Assembly (NCBI GenBank): GCA_017308495.1 | Contig: JAFKES010000070.1 | Coordinates: forward strand, 26,407 to 90,406 | Origin: Afipia sp. | GTDB lineage: Bacteria > Pseudomonadota > Alphaproteobacteria > Rhizobiales > Xanthobacteraceae | Direction: 5' to 3' | Length of the DNA stretch: 64,000 nucleotides | In this document: piece after piece, positions 43,909-52,761 of the stretch | How the letters are laid out: every line of letters starts with the position of its first letter | Numbering within the stretch: the stretch's first letter is position 1 | Notes under the pieces: model-generated | The model's input: the letters and a program-made list of their open reading frames with translations, nothing else | Database searches by the model: none | What the model was told of the DNA's origin: nothing | Position numbers and translations under genes: made by a program

Positions 43909-44157
43909 GGCGTTCCTTTGCGCCATTCAAGCGCGCGCCCCGGGTGAGTGCAAGGGCAGCACACTTCTTTCCCGCTCCACCGTATGAAACGAGGGCGAGC
44001 GGGGGCGGCAACGCCTCACCCGGCGACGGCGCAGCGTCTCGCACATGGCCATCTTCCCTTTGCCGGAAAAGCGATTAGAACGGTTCGACCTGAGCTGAGG
44101 CAGGCGCGGGCCGTTGAATTTCTTGCGCTTTTTGCCTTCCAACCTGCGAGACCCGCC

Positions 44158-45810
44158 ATGAACGCCCCGATCGCCGTGCCGTCGCCCAAGCCCGTTCCGC
44201 CCTACAGGCACACCCAACTGTTTCCGCTGGGCGCGGACAAGACGCCGTATCGCAAGATTTCCAGCGACGGCGTGCGGGTCGAGACCGTGCTCGGCAAGGA
44301 GATGCTGGTGGTGTCGCGCGAGGCGCTGCGCGCGCTGGCGGAGGCCGCGTTCGGAGATATCAACCATTATCTGCGGCCGGGCCATCTGGCGCAGCTGCGC
44401 CGGATTCTCGACGACCCGGAAGCCAGCGACAACGACAAGTTCGTGGCGCTCGACGCCCTGAAGAACGCCAACATCGCCGCCGGCGGCGTGCTGCCGATGT
44501 GCCAGGACACCGGCACCGCGATCATCATGGGCAAGAAGGGCTGCAACGTCATCACCGACGGCACCGACGAGGCCGCGCTGTCCGAGGGCGCGCGCGACGC
44601 CTATCTGCGCCGCAACCTGCGCTATTCGCAGGTGGCGCCGCTGTCGATGTTCGAGGAGAAGAACACCGCCAACAACATGCCGGCGCAGTGCGAGATCTAT
44701 GCGGAAGGCGATGACGCCTACAAGTTCATGTTCATGGCCAAGGGCGGCGGCTCGGCCAACAAGAGCTTCCTGTTTCAGGGCACGCCGTCGTTGCTGACGC
44801 GCGACCGGCTGCTCGCCTTCATCAAGGAGAAGGTGCTGACGCTCGGCACCGCGGCGTGCCCGCCCTATCACCTCGCCATCGTCATCGGCGGCACCTCGGC
44901 CGAACTGTGCATGAAGACGGTGAAGCTCGCCTCCGCCCGCTATCTCGACGAACTTCCGACTCACGGCTCGGAGGCGGGCAATGCCTTCCGCGACCTCGAG
45001 ATGGAGCAGGAAATCCTCAAGATGACGCAGTCGCTCGGCGTCGGCGCGCAGTTCGGCGGCAAGTATTTCTGCCACGACGTGCGGGTGATCCGCATGCCGC
45101 GCCACGGCGCGTCGCTGCCGATCGGACTTGGCGTGTCGTGCTCGGCCGACCGCCAGGTGCTCGGCAAGATCACGAAGGACGGCGTCTATCTGGAGGAGCT
45201 GGAGCACAACCCGGCGAAGTACCTGCCGGAAGTGGAAGCCGCGCTCGGCGGCGAGGTGGTGGAGATCGACCTCAACCGGCCAATGAAGGACATCCTCGCC
45301 ACGTTGACGAAATATCCGACCAAGACCCGGCTGTCGCTGACCGGCACCATGATCGTCGCGCGCGACAGCGCCCACGCCAAGCTGCGCGAGCGGCTGGAGA
45401 AGGGCGAACCGCTGCCGGACTATTTCAAGAACCACCCGATCTATTACGCCGGCCCGGCCAAGACGCCGGAGGGCTACGCCTCCGGCGCGTTCGGGCCGAC
45501 CACGGCGGGGCGCATGGATTCGTTCGTCGACCAGTTCCAGGCGGCGGGCGGCTCGATGGTGATGGTGGCCAAGGGCAACCGCTCGGCGGCGGTGCGCGAC
45601 GCCTGCAAGAAGTACGGTGGGTTCTATCTCGGCTCGATCGGCGGCTCGGCGGCGAACCTCGCCGAGCACTGCATCCGCAAGGTCGAACTGGTCGAATATC
45701 CCGAGCTCGGCATGGAAGCGATCTGGCGCATCGAGGTCGAGAACTTCCCCGCCTTCATCATCATGGACGACAAGGGCAACGACTTCTTCAGGGAACTGAA
45801 TCTGGGGTAG
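44158..45810 (+). CDS. fumA: Class I fumarate hydratase (iron-sulfur)
   Basis: A 550-residue fumarase that interconverts fumarate and malate in the citric-acid cycle using a [4Fe-4S] cluster. The three cluster cysteines are visible as Cys115 (PMCQDTGTA), Cys234 (TAACPPYH) and Cys328 (GVSCSAD). The C-terminal beta domain carries [20 protein letters not shown] and [20 protein letters not shown]. Length matches E. coli FumA (548). The start is the ATG at 44158. It stands alone with a REP-like hairpin after it. Confidence 0.95.
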   Translation: MNAPIAVPSPKPVPPYRHTQLFPLGADKTPYRKISSDGVRVETVLGKEMLVVSREALRALAEAAFGDINHYLRPGHLAQLRRILDDPEASDNDKFVALDALKNANIAAGGVLPMCQDTGTAIIMGKKGCNVITDGTDEAALSEGARDAYLRRNLRYSQVAPLSMFEEKNTANNMPAQCEIYAEGDDAYKFMFMAKGGGSANKSFLFQGTPSLLTRDRLLAFIKEKVLTLGTAACPPYHLAIVIGGTSAELCMKTVKLASARYLDELPTHGSEAGNAFRDLEMEQEILKMTQSLGVGAQFGGKYFCHDVRVIRMPRHGASLPIGLGVSCSADRQVLGKITKDGVYLEELEHNPAKYLPEVEAALGGEVVEIDLNRPMKDILATLTKYPTKTRLSLTGTMIVARDSAHAKLRERLEKGEPLPDYFKNHPIYYAGPAKTPEGYASGAFGPTTAGRMDSFVDQFQAAGGSMVMVAKGNRSAAVRDACKKYGGFYLGSIGGSAANLAEHCIRKVELVEYPELGMEAIWRIEVENFPAFIIMDDKGNDFFRELNLG

Positions 45811-45850
45811 TGGCCTTCGTTCTGAGAAGCGAAGCACGCGACATATTCAA

Positions 45851-45925
45851 TCGTCATGGCCGGGCTTCGTCCCGGCCATCCATCTTTTGAAGTGATGGAT
45901 ACGCAGGTCAAGCCCGCGTATGACG
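45851..45925. repeat. REP-like intergenic inverted repeat, copy 3
   Basis: TCGTCATGGCCGGGCTTCGT begins the element. ATGGCCGGG (45856-45864) pairs perfectly with CCCGGCCAT (45871-45879). It continues through CATCTTTTGAAGTGATGGAT and ends with a reversed GTATGACGAT. It fills the convergent gap after fumA and may terminate transcription both ways. Confidence 0.65.
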
Positions 45926-45962
45926 ATTGTGAGCGCTTAGCGACTGTACGCTATCTTTAAGA

Positions 45963-46259
45963 TTACGCCCGTGCGCCCTTGAACGGGAAGCTGCCCATCG
46001 GGCCGATGCTGACGTCGCCGGCGATGGAATCGCCATCGACCTTGCCGGTGAAGGCCAGCGTCAGCGGCATCGGGTTGGTGATCGATGCCTTCCACGACAG
46101 GTCGTTGCCGTTCACGGTGCCATCGACGATGTCGGCCTCGTCGCCATCGGCCGCCTGCTTGCCGGTCAGCGTATTGCCGTCGGCCTTCAGGTTCAGGGTG
46201 GCATCGCGGTCGCCAAGCGGCGTGCTCAGGGTGATCTTCCAGTTTCCATCGACAGCCAA
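45963..46259 (-). CDS. Small beta-rich protein, unknown function
   Basis: A 98-residue protein of alternating short strands (GNWKITLSTPLGDRDATLNL, GNTLTGKQAADGDEADIVDG, PLTLAFTGKVDGDSIAGDVS), suggesting a small beta-barrel. It begins at TTG (46257-46259): AGGAGG lies five bases upstream, and no ATG or GTG fits. No signal peptide is seen, so it is probably cytoplasmic. The sequence resembles conserved short proteins of unknown function in related bacteria. Confidence 0.7.
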   Translation of the reverse strand: MAVDGNWKITLSTPLGDRDATLNLKADGNTLTGKQAADGDEADIVDGTVNGNDLSWKASITNPMPLTLAFTGKVDGDSIAGDVSIGPMGSFPFKGARA

Positions 46260-46373
46260 GGAGGCCTCCTGTGTGAACGTCCGCGGGATCGGGACAGGCT
46301 CGCGCCGATATAGCGCATTTCCCCGCCGCCGCGGTGAATTTTCCGGCGGCGCAACGGCTCCCGCGCGCGGATG

Positions 46374-46940
46374 TCACAGGGATGACGGGGTGGCCGCCGC
46401 CGCGCGCAGCCTGCGGATGATGGCGATGCGGAACACGACATACTGCACGGCGAACGCCAGCACCTTGGCGCCCACCGCGATCACCGAGACATAGATCGCC
46501 CACAGCCTGATGTCGCCGGTCAGGGCCACGGCGATGGTGCCGAGGCCGAGCACGAACATCAGCGCCGCCCAGCCGTAGCCGGCGACAACGGCGAGGTGGG
46601 GAATGAGGTCGCGCACCTTGGGGGGCGAGTAGCGCAGCATCCAGCCGCGCTTGAGCATGATCGCGCCGATGGCGAAATGGGCGATGCTGGGCTTGATCAG
46701 GACGAAGCGGGGATCGTTGGTCAACAGCGTCGCGCCGCCGAGCACGACGACCAGTGCGAGGCTGGCCAGCGTCATGGTTTCGAGCGGCTGCCGCCGGATC
46801 AGTGCAACCGCGAACTGGGCGATGCCGCCGGCGATGGCGACGCCGGTGGCGATCAGGATATTGCCGCTCACGGCATAGACCGCGAGGAACACGATGGTCG
46901 AAAAGAAATCGACGAAGAGCTGACGGAAAACCGTGGCCAT
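46374..46940 (-). CDS. yciB: Inner-membrane protein YciB (intracellular septation A family)
   Basis: A 188-residue protein with about five membrane helices. Family features are FVDFFSTIVFLAVYAVSGNI, ATLLTNDPRFVLIKPSIAHF, MLKRGWMLRYSP and a hydrophobic C-terminal half. YciB (IspZ) proteins are linked to envelope synthesis and septation; the biochemical role is unsettled. It lies at the end of a minus-strand group with a truncated paralogue and another membrane gene. Confidence 0.78.
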   Translation of the reverse strand: MATVFRQLFVDFFSTIVFLAVYAVSGNILIATGVAIAGGIAQFAVALIRRQPLETMTLASLALVVVLGGATLLTNDPRFVLIKPSIAHFAIGAIMLKRGWMLRYSPPKVRDLIPHLAVVAGYGWAALMFVLGLGTIAVALTGDIRLWAIYVSVIAVGAKVLAFAVQYVVFRIAIIRRLRAAAATPSSL

Positions 46941-46989
46941 CCCCGTTTCTCTCACGACAGGCGGAGCGGGCACAAGCCGCCCGGCGCGG

Positions 46990-47346
46990 TCAGGAGGCGC
47001 GCGCGGTCCGCGCGCCGGCCTCAAGGCGGAGCAGCGGGTGCGGCCGGCAGGAGCAATCGGGCGAAATCTTGCGGGCGTGGGTCGGCTGTGGTTCGACGGC
47101 GAACGCATCGTCGCCGGTCAGGGTCAGGCCGGTGAGCACGAGAACCACCGCGAGGCTCGCCCACACCAGCGCGCCGGCCCGACGTCCGGCGCTGTGCGTC
47201 AGCACCAGTTGCGCGATGCTTGTGGTCACCGCGACGGCGGCGGCGGCGAGGACGTCGCCGAGGAGAACGAAGGCCGCGAAGAAGGCGGCGGTGGAGAGAA
47301 AACCGGAGACGGTTTTTTGCAGGATGCGGATCAGTGCACGGGCCAT
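46990..47346 (-). CDS. Truncated YciB paralogue, possible pseudogene
   Basis: A 118-residue protein whose first 90 residues align with the adjacent YciB: LQKTVSGFLSTAAFFAAFVL against FVDFFSTIVFLAVYAVSG, and LTLTGDDAFAVEPQPTHARK against ATLLTNDPRFVLIKPSIAHF. The helices after that point are missing and replaced by a Cys/Arg-rich tail (CSCRPHPLLRLEAGARTARA). Only 49 bp separate it from YciB, so the missing half is deleted, not frame-shifted nearby. It may be a decaying duplicate or a functional half-protein. Confidence 0.6.
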   Translation of the reverse strand: MARALIRILQKTVSGFLSTAAFFAAFVLLGDVLAAAAVAVTTSIAQLVLTHSAGRRAGALVWASLAVVLVLTGLTLTGDDAFAVEPQPTHARKISPDCSCRPHPLLRLEAGARTARAS

Positions 47347-47377
47347 GGCTGGCCTCCTGTTGTCGTATCGTTGGTGG

Positions 47378-47938
47378 TCAGGTCGTGGGGGTGCCGGCGA
47401 GGGCGGCGCGCACGCGCTTCGGGTACCAACGGGTGAAATAGGTCGCGCTGTTGCGGGCGGCGAAGGTGCTGGCGGCGAAGGTCCACAATGGCAGGCCGGG
47501 CAGGTAGATGGCGACGGCGTCGGCCACCAGCATCAGCATGAAAGCGACGCTCCACACCCAGCTCAGCACGTAGTTGGTGCGCAGGAAGACCGGCTTGCGG
47601 CTGGTTTCGATGTCCACCGTTTCGCGGGCGTATTGCAGCGTGAACGGCTTGCGCAGCGCGATGGACACCAGCGCGATGACGAGCAGGCCGCCATCCACCG
47701 CGAGGCGCACCATATTGGGCGCAAGCTCGGCGGCGGCGACGGCGTGGTAGCCGAGCAGCGCGACGAACAGCGCCGCGCCGCCGGCGGCGAGTATTTTCAG
47801 CGAGCGGCCGAGATAGAGATCGCGGCCGACCAGCCCGAGACTGACCAGCGCGGCGGCTGCGAGGCTGATCGTCACCGTGGTCAGCATCATCAGCGTGGCG
47901 AAGGTGGCGAACGGGGCGAGGATCAGGAACAGGGCCAT
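47378..47938 (-). CDS. Polytopic membrane protein, unknown function (TetR-locus gene)
   Basis: A 186-residue protein with about six hydrophobic helices and little polar sequence except LRKPFTLQYARETVDIETSR in the middle, with RTNYVLSWVWSVAFMLMLVA after it. It is the first gene of a minus-strand trio with the truncated and full YciB genes, divergent from a TetR-family gene. Two palindromic sites lie in the intergenic region, so it is a likely target of that regulator. No family is recognised with confidence. Confidence 0.65.
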   Translation of the reverse strand: MALFLILAPFATFATLMMLTTVTISLAAAALVSLGLVGRDLYLGRSLKILAAGGAALFVALLGYHAVAAAELAPNMVRLAVDGGLLVIALVSIALRKPFTLQYARETVDIETSRKPVFLRTNYVLSWVWSVAFMLMLVADAVAIYLPGLPLWTFAASTFAARNSATYFTRWYPKRVRAALAGTPTT

Positions 47939-47959
47939 CGAAGTGTTCCGGTAGATATC

Positions 47960-47972
47960 TTGACAATGTAAA
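47960..47972. promoter_or_regulatory. Operator-like palindrome, site 1
   Basis: TTGACAATGTAAA, an imperfect palindrome (TTGACA-A-TGTAAA) in the context TCTTGACAATGTAAAGATGC. It is 22 bp before the 47378-47938 gene start and nearly the same as site 2. Confidence 0.6.
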
Positions 47973-48014
47973 GATGCATTTACCGGTGATGATGAGGCGA
48001 CGTCAAGCAAAATC

Positions 48015-48027
48015 TTGACAGTGTCAA
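48015..48027. promoter_or_regulatory. Operator-like palindrome, site 2, overlapping a -35 box
   Basis: TTGACA-G-TGTCAA is a perfect palindrome; TTGACA is also an ideal -35 box with TAGCCT 17 bases downstream (48038-48043) as a possible -10. A regulator bound here would block the TetR gene, giving autorepression. The start point would fall near 48050. Confidence 0.65.
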
Positions 48028-48049
48028 CATGCCTGCCTAGCCTGCACTC

Positions 48050-48838
48050 ATGACCTCAGGGCACAAGATCAGGACAAAGGCGGCGCGTTCCGGCTCCGGT
48101 CGGATGGTGGAGCGGGCTGTCGCCGGGTCCGCAAAGCCCCGCCGTATGGGGAGTTCCACGAAGGACGGCGCGACCGCGGCCGGGAAGACCCCTTCTGAGA
48201 CCGCGATGTCCGTGGACAAGGCATCCGCGAAAGCGGACCGTGGTCACCCCTATCATCACGGCGATTTGCATGGCGCGCTGCTGGCGGCAGCCAAGCGGGT
48301 GGCCGACCGCGACGGGCTGAACGGACTGACGCTGCGCGCGGTGGCGCGAGAGGCCGGGGTGTCCCACGCTGCGCCGGCCCATCATTTCGGCGATATCACC
48401 GGGCTGCTCAGCGAACTGGCGGCGATAGGCTTCGAGGCGTTTTCGGCCCAGATGGGCGCTGTCCCCTGTGATGGCGAGCCGCCGGGGGAGGTGGCGCAGC
48501 AAAAGGCGCGCGCCTATGTGGCCTTCGCCCGCGACAATCCCTGCCTGTTCCAGTTGATGTTTCGCGCCGAGCGGCTCGACCAGACCCGGCCGGCGTTGCA
48601 GGCGGCATCGCAGAAGGCGTTCGCCAGGCTCGCCATGATCGTCGGCGAGCGTCGCGGCGAGGATATCGACCTCGATCACCTGACGCTGGCGCAGGCGGCC
48701 GGGATCGCGCGCATCTGGTCGCTGGTGCACGGTTTCGCCATGCTCTATCTCGACGGTCGTCTCCAGCATGTGCTCGATGTCGCACCGCCCGGCACCACCG
48801 CGGAGATGCTGCTGGCGGCCATGATGCGGCTGGACTGA
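48050..48838 (+). CDS. TetR-family transcriptional regulator
   Basis: A 262-residue regulator if it starts at ATG 48050. The helix-turn-helix is GLNGLTLRAVAREAGVSHAAPAHHFGD, with HPYHHGDLHGALLAAAKRVA before it; a TetR_C-like helical ligand domain follows (about 150-255). The 52 residues before MSVDKASAK (ATG 48206) are basic and unusual for the family, so the shorter start is a real alternative. If the promoter at 48015-48043 is used, ATG 48050 would be leaderless. It is divergent from a membrane-protein operon and probably represses it. Confidence 0.85.
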   Translation: MTSGHKIRTKAARSGSGRMVERAVAGSAKPRRMGSSTKDGATAAGKTPSETAMSVDKASAKADRGHPYHHGDLHGALLAAAKRVADRDGLNGLTLRAVAREAGVSHAAPAHHFGDITGLLSELAAIGFEAFSAQMGAVPCDGEPPGEVAQQKARAYVAFARDNPCLFQLMFRAERLDQTRPALQAASQKAFARLAMIVGERRGEDIDLDHLTLAQAAGIARIWSLVHGFAMLYLDGRLQHVLDVAPPGTTAEMLLAAMMRLD

Positions 48839-48982
48839 GCGGCGTATCGATCCCGGCTCCCGCCACCGGATGTGTGGATCGTTCGTGCGTGTGGCGCGAA
48901 AGCCATGTCGCCGCCCGCGGAATCGCATTACAAACTGGAGCGCGACGCCTTGTGTCTGTCCCGTTCAGTCCGCCAGTGAGCC

Positions 48983-49792
48983 ATGCCCGAAATTTCCCCG
49001 AACAAGCCCTATCGCATCGGCCGGTCGAAGACCGGGCTCGGCCTTTTCGCCACCCGCAAGATCAAGAAGGGCAGCAAGATCGTCCGCTATTTCGGGCCGA
49101 TGCTCGACTCGCGCAACAAGAAGCACCAGAACGTCGACAACAAATATCTGTTCGAGATCAGCAACCGCTGGACCATCGACGGTTCGGTGCGCAAGAACAT
49201 CGCCCGCTACATCAACCACGCCTGCCGGCCGAATGCTGAATCCGACGTCAACAAGCGCAAGCGCAGGGTGATCATTCGCGCCGTCAAGACCATCCAGCCG
49301 GGCGAAGAGATCAACTACGATTACGGCACCGACTACTTCAAGATCTTCCTCAAGCCGATCGGCTGCAAGTGCGACCACTGCGAGAAGAGGCGCGCCAAGA
49401 AAGAGGCGGAGAAACGCGCGGACGCCCGCGCCGAAAAGCAGCGGCTGAAGCTGAAGGCTGAAAAGAAAGCGGCGAAGGATGTCGCCAGAGCGGTGGCGAA
49501 ACCGGCCAAGACCAAGGCTGTGAAAACCAAGGCCGTCAAAGCCAAGGCTGTGAAAACCAAGGCCGCGACGACCAAGTCGCTCAAGACCAAGTCGCTGACG
49601 ACCAATCCGCTCAAGGTCAAGTCCACCAGGACCAAAGCCGCGACAGCGAAGACGGCGTCGAAACTCGCGCGCGGCAAGGCCAGCCCGCATGCCCGCGGCG
49701 GTGGCCAGCCGACCCGCACCAAGGCGTCGCGGACCAGGCCGCTCAAGAGCAGCGCGGCCGCGCCGGGTCCCGAGCGCGCCTCCGCGACCTGA
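48983..49792 (+). CDS. SET-domain methyltransferase with histone-H1-like lysine-rich tail
   Basis: A 269-residue protein. Residues 8-118 form a SET domain: GLGLFATRKIKKGSKIVRYFG-like start, YINHACRPNAE (NHxCxPN at 78-84), GEEINYDYG (107-115) and a post-SET CKCDHC (128-133). Residues 134-269 are Lys/Ala/Thr-rich with short repeats (KTKAVKTKAVKAKAVKTKA; TKSLKTKSLTT), like bacterial histone-H1 or AlgP-type DNA-binding tails. The family methylates lysine in proteins. The tail may bind DNA or be its own substrate; both are inference. The start follows a weak ribosome site. Confidence 0.82.
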   Translation: MPEISPNKPYRIGRSKTGLGLFATRKIKKGSKIVRYFGPMLDSRNKKHQNVDNKYLFEISNRWTIDGSVRKNIARYINHACRPNAESDVNKRKRRVIIRAVKTIQPGEEINYDYGTDYFKIFLKPIGCKCDHCEKRRAKKEAEKRADARAEKQRLKLKAEKKAAKDVARAVAKPAKTKAVKTKAVKAKAVKTKAATTKSLKTKSLTTNPLKVKSTRTKAATAKTASKLARGKASPHARGGGQPTRTKASRTRPLKSSAAAPGPERASAT

Positions 49793-49899
49793 CTGTCGCT
49801 CGCGAGCCTGCCTCATCGCGCATGAGGCCCGCTGCGGGCAGCCTTGCGCTGCCGCCGGTTCGGCTTATCTTCCGAGCCTCGTCAGGCAAGGAGCGCCCC

Positions 49900-50559
49900 A
49901 TGGCCGTCGTGAAGCCGTTACAGATCGATATCGTGTCCGACGTCGTGTGCCCGTGGTGCTATATCGGCAAGCGCCGCATCGAGAATGCGGTGGCGCTGGT
50001 GCCGGACGTCCCGGTCGAGGTCAACTGGCGACCGTTCTTCCTCAATCCGTGGGTGCCGCGCGAGGGCATCTCGCGCGACGAGTATCTGACCGCGAAGTTC
50101 GGCTCGCCCGAAGCCTACACCAAGATCGCGGCGCGGGTGGTGGCGGCCGCCGCCGAGGACGGCCTCGAATATCATCCGGATCGCGTCCGGCGTCAGCCCA
50201 ACACCATCGATTGCCACCGCCTGATCCACTGGGCCGGGGCGCAGGGCAAGGCGGCGGCGATGAAGCAGCGGCTGATGGAGCTTTATTTCCGCGACGGCGG
50301 CGACCTCACCGACACCGAGGTGCTGGTGCAGGCGGCGGCGGATGTCGGCCTCGAGGCCGACAGCGTGCGCCGGCGTCTTGCTAGCGATGATGACGTCGAT
50401 CTGGTGTCGGCGCAGGCACAGGAGGCGTCCGAGAAGGGTATCTCCGGCGTGCCGACCTACGTGTTCGCGCAGAAATACGCCGTTTCCGGCGCGCAGCCGC
50501 CGGAGCAACTGGCCCGCGCCATCCGTCAGGTGTCGGCCGAGATCAATCAGGCGGCGTGA
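49900..50559 (+). CDS. DsbA-family thioredoxin-fold oxidoreductase (FrnE type)
   Basis: A 219-residue protein with CPWC at residues 17-20 (DVVCPWCYIGKRRIENA) and a helical insertion, ending with the cis-proline loop GISGVPTYVFAQKYAVSGAQ. It resembles FrnE and 2-hydroxychromene-2-carboxylate isomerase relatives; it has no signal peptide, so it is probably cytosolic. The ATG at 49900 follows AAGGAG. Its stop lies two bases from the end of the convergent MFS gene. Confidence 0.85.
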   Translation: MAVVKPLQIDIVSDVVCPWCYIGKRRIENAVALVPDVPVEVNWRPFFLNPWVPREGISRDEYLTAKFGSPEAYTKIAARVVAAAAEDGLEYHPDRVRRQPNTIDCHRLIHWAGAQGKAAAMKQRLMELYFRDGGDLTDTEVLVQAAADVGLEADSVRRRLASDDDVDLVSAQAQEASEKGISGVPTYVFAQKYAVSGAQPPEQLARAIRQVSAEINQAA

Positions 50560-50561
50560 AT

Positions 50562-51818
50562 TTATGCCGCCGCCGCGACGGCGGATGGCATCGGAAGTTT
50601 CGCCGGCAGGCAGGCGACCGCGACGAAGATCAGCGCCGCGGCCCCGGCCATCAGCCAGAACAGCGTATCGAAGCCGTAATTGCCATAGACGAACGAGATC
50701 ATCGGCAGCGCCAGCGCCAGCACGGTGAAGCTCACCACATAGCGGATGCCGTAGATGCGCGCGCGGGCCTCGCCGCTCGCCATCTTGCCGATCATGAAAT
50801 CGTTGATCGGGATCTGCCCGAACGCGCCGAGCATGAAGCCGAGAGCTGCGGCCAGCGCCCAGCCGTCACGCAATCCCGGCATCGCCGCGAAGAACACGAT
50901 CTGCATCGCGGCGGCGATCATGAACACGGTGCGGGGGCCGAAGCGGTCGAGCAGGTGGCCCACCACGAGCTGCGCCAGTGAAGCGACCGCGAACACGATG
51001 AAGGTGAACGCGCCGACCATGGTGGCGACGTCGCCGCCAGCCGGAATGCCAAGCGCGGTGAGCCACCGCGCCATGCCGCCGGCGATGCCCTGCAGGCGCT
51101 CGTCGAAGATCTTCGGCAGCGCGAAGGTGGTGGACTGGAACACCAGGCTGGACACCGCGGCGGTGACGAACACGATCACCGAGATGCGCAGCAGCAGCGC
51201 CTTGACGTCGGGGCTGTAGGCGGGCCCGGCGGCGGCGGGCGCCGACATCCTGTGGTGCGCGGCCACGACCTCGCTCCATTGATGGACGGTGTAAAGGATG
51301 CCGACGACGATGGAGACCACGCCCGGCACGATGAAGGCTATCCGCCAGCCGCCGTGGTCGATGAAGTAGCCGGTGATGAGGGCGGCGCTGGCGACGCCAA
51401 GGTTGCCCCACACGCCATTCACCGCGAGGCGCATGCCGGTGTTTTTCCACTTCTGCGTGACGATGGCGAGACCGACCGGATGATAGATCGCGGCGAACAC
51501 GCCGACCACGAACAGCCCGATACCGATCTGCAGCGGCGTGCGGGCGAAGGCGGTAGCGATCGATGCCACGCCGATGCCGACGAAGAACACCGCGATCATG
51601 CCCTCGCGGCTCCATTTGTCGGCGAGCCAGCCCGCCGGCCACGAGAACAGGGCGAAGGCGAAGAAGCCCGGTGCGGCGAATGTCAGCAACTGGCTGTACG
51701 TCAGCCCCCATTCGCGCGACAGCGCCAGCGCCGCCACGGTGGCGAAGATCAGCGTGAACAGGTGGTCGAGATAGTGACCAATGTTCAGGAACAGGAAATG
51801 GATGCGGTCGCGCGTCAT
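50562..51818 (-). CDS. Major facilitator superfamily transporter
   Basis: A 418-residue protein with twelve predicted membrane helices and a central cytoplasmic loop (HHRMSAPAAAGPAYSPDVKA). DKWSREGMIAVFF and DRFGPRTVFMIAA are the loop 2-3 and 8-9 motifs. It resembles fosmidomycin-resistance-like or sugar-exporter-type MFS members; substrate not deducible. The start is the ATG at 51816-51818 with GAGG upstream; the ATG at 51845 is alternative. It is divergent from an AraC-type gene, 144 bp apart, which may control it. Confidence 0.83.
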   Translation of the reverse strand: MTRDRIHFLFLNIGHYLDHLFTLIFATVAALALSREWGLTYSQLLTFAAPGFFAFALFSWPAGWLADKWSREGMIAVFFVGIGVASIATAFARTPLQIGIGLFVVGVFAAIYHPVGLAIVTQKWKNTGMRLAVNGVWGNLGVASAALITGYFIDHGGWRIAFIVPGVVSIVVGILYTVHQWSEVVAAHHRMSAPAAAGPAYSPDVKALLLRISVIVFVTAAVSSLVFQSTTFALPKIFDERLQGIAGGMARWLTALGIPAGGDVATMVGAFTFIVFAVASLAQLVVGHLLDRFGPRTVFMIAAAMQIVFFAAMPGLRDGWALAAALGFMLGAFGQIPINDFMIGKMASGEARARIYGIRYVVSFTVLALALPMISFVYGNYGFDTLFWLMAGAAALIFVAVACLPAKLPMPSAVAAAA

Positions 51819-51962
51819 GGCTGCCTCAAGCGGGAGTCGGGCCATAGAATAGCCTTGGCATAATATCGGTGTCATGCCAGTTTTCATCGAAATTCTGCCG
51901 TCCTCACTCTGTCACGGCCCCGACCGCCGCTGCGCCGGGCTTCGCCCGTGGAAAGGCCAGTT

Positions 51963-52757
51963 ATGACCGCACGCGCCCGTCCATCGCGCAGCGTCGACGC
52001 CGCCGACTACCAGTTCGTGCCGCGTCCGCTGGCGGCCATGTCGAAAAGCTTCGCGGACGGCTTCGAGATCGCGCCGCATCGTCATCCCCGCGATCAGTTC
52101 GTCTATGCGGTGACCGGCGTGATGCGTCTGCGCACGCCGACGGAAGCGTGGATCGTCCCGCCGGATCGCGCGGTGTATCTGCCGGCGCGCACCGATCATT
52201 CGATCAGCATGCGTGGCCGGGTCGAGATGCGCACGCTGTACATTGCGCGCGCGGCGCACGACGATCTGCCGGAGGCGCCGACGGTGCTCGAAGTCTCGCC
52301 GCTGTTGCGCGAACTGGTGCTGGCGCTGGTCGAGGAGCCGGTCGACTACGACGAGCAGGGGCGCGCCGGCGCGGTGGCGTTCCTGATCCTGGCGGAGATC
52401 GCCCGTGCGCGGCGGCTGTCGCTGGTGATTCCGATGCCGCGCGATCCGCGGTTGCTGCGGGTTTGCAACGCGCTGCTGGCCGATCCGGCGAGTCGCGTCA
52501 CCCTCGACGGCTGGAGCGAGCGGGCCGCGGCCTCCACGCGCACGCTGGCGCGGCTGTTCGAGGCCGAACTGGGCATGAGTTTCGTGGCGTGGCGGCAGCG
52601 GGTGCGGTTTCACAACGCGCTGGAGGCCATCGTCGGCGGCGAGCCGATCGCACACGTGGCGGCGCGCAACGGTTATCGCAGTTCGAGCGCGTTCTCCGCC
52701 GCCTTCCGCAAGGCGATGGGACAGCCGCCGACCGCGCTGCGGGAGGTGAGGGCGTGA
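51963..52757 (+). CDS. AraC-family transcriptional regulator with cupin sensor
   Basis: A 264-residue regulator. The N-terminal cupin-like domain (IAPHRHPRDQFVYAVTGVMR, VPPDRAVYLPARTDHSISMR) probably binds a small ligand. The C-terminal double helix-turn-helix includes ASTRTLARLFEAELGMSFVA and IAHVAARNGYRSSSAFSAAF with FRKAMGQPP. ATG 51963 with GAAAGG upstream is preferred to GTG 51948. It is divergent from the MFS gene, its likely target. Confidence 0.87.
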   Translation: MTARARPSRSVDAADYQFVPRPLAAMSKSFADGFEIAPHRHPRDQFVYAVTGVMRLRTPTEAWIVPPDRAVYLPARTDHSISMRGRVEMRTLYIARAAHDDLPEAPTVLEVSPLLRELVLALVEEPVDYDEQGRAGAVAFLILAEIARARRLSLVIPMPRDPRLLRVCNALLADPASRVTLDGWSERAAASTRTLARLFEAELGMSFVAWRQRVRFHNALEAIVGGEPIAHVAARNGYRSSSAFSAAFRKAMGQPPTALREVRA

Positions 52758-52761
52758 ACCC

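Noticed and set aside
43927..45837. A 636-codon minus-strand frame across fumA.
   Set aside because: It is a shadow; fumarase cluster cysteines and full length are on the plus strand.
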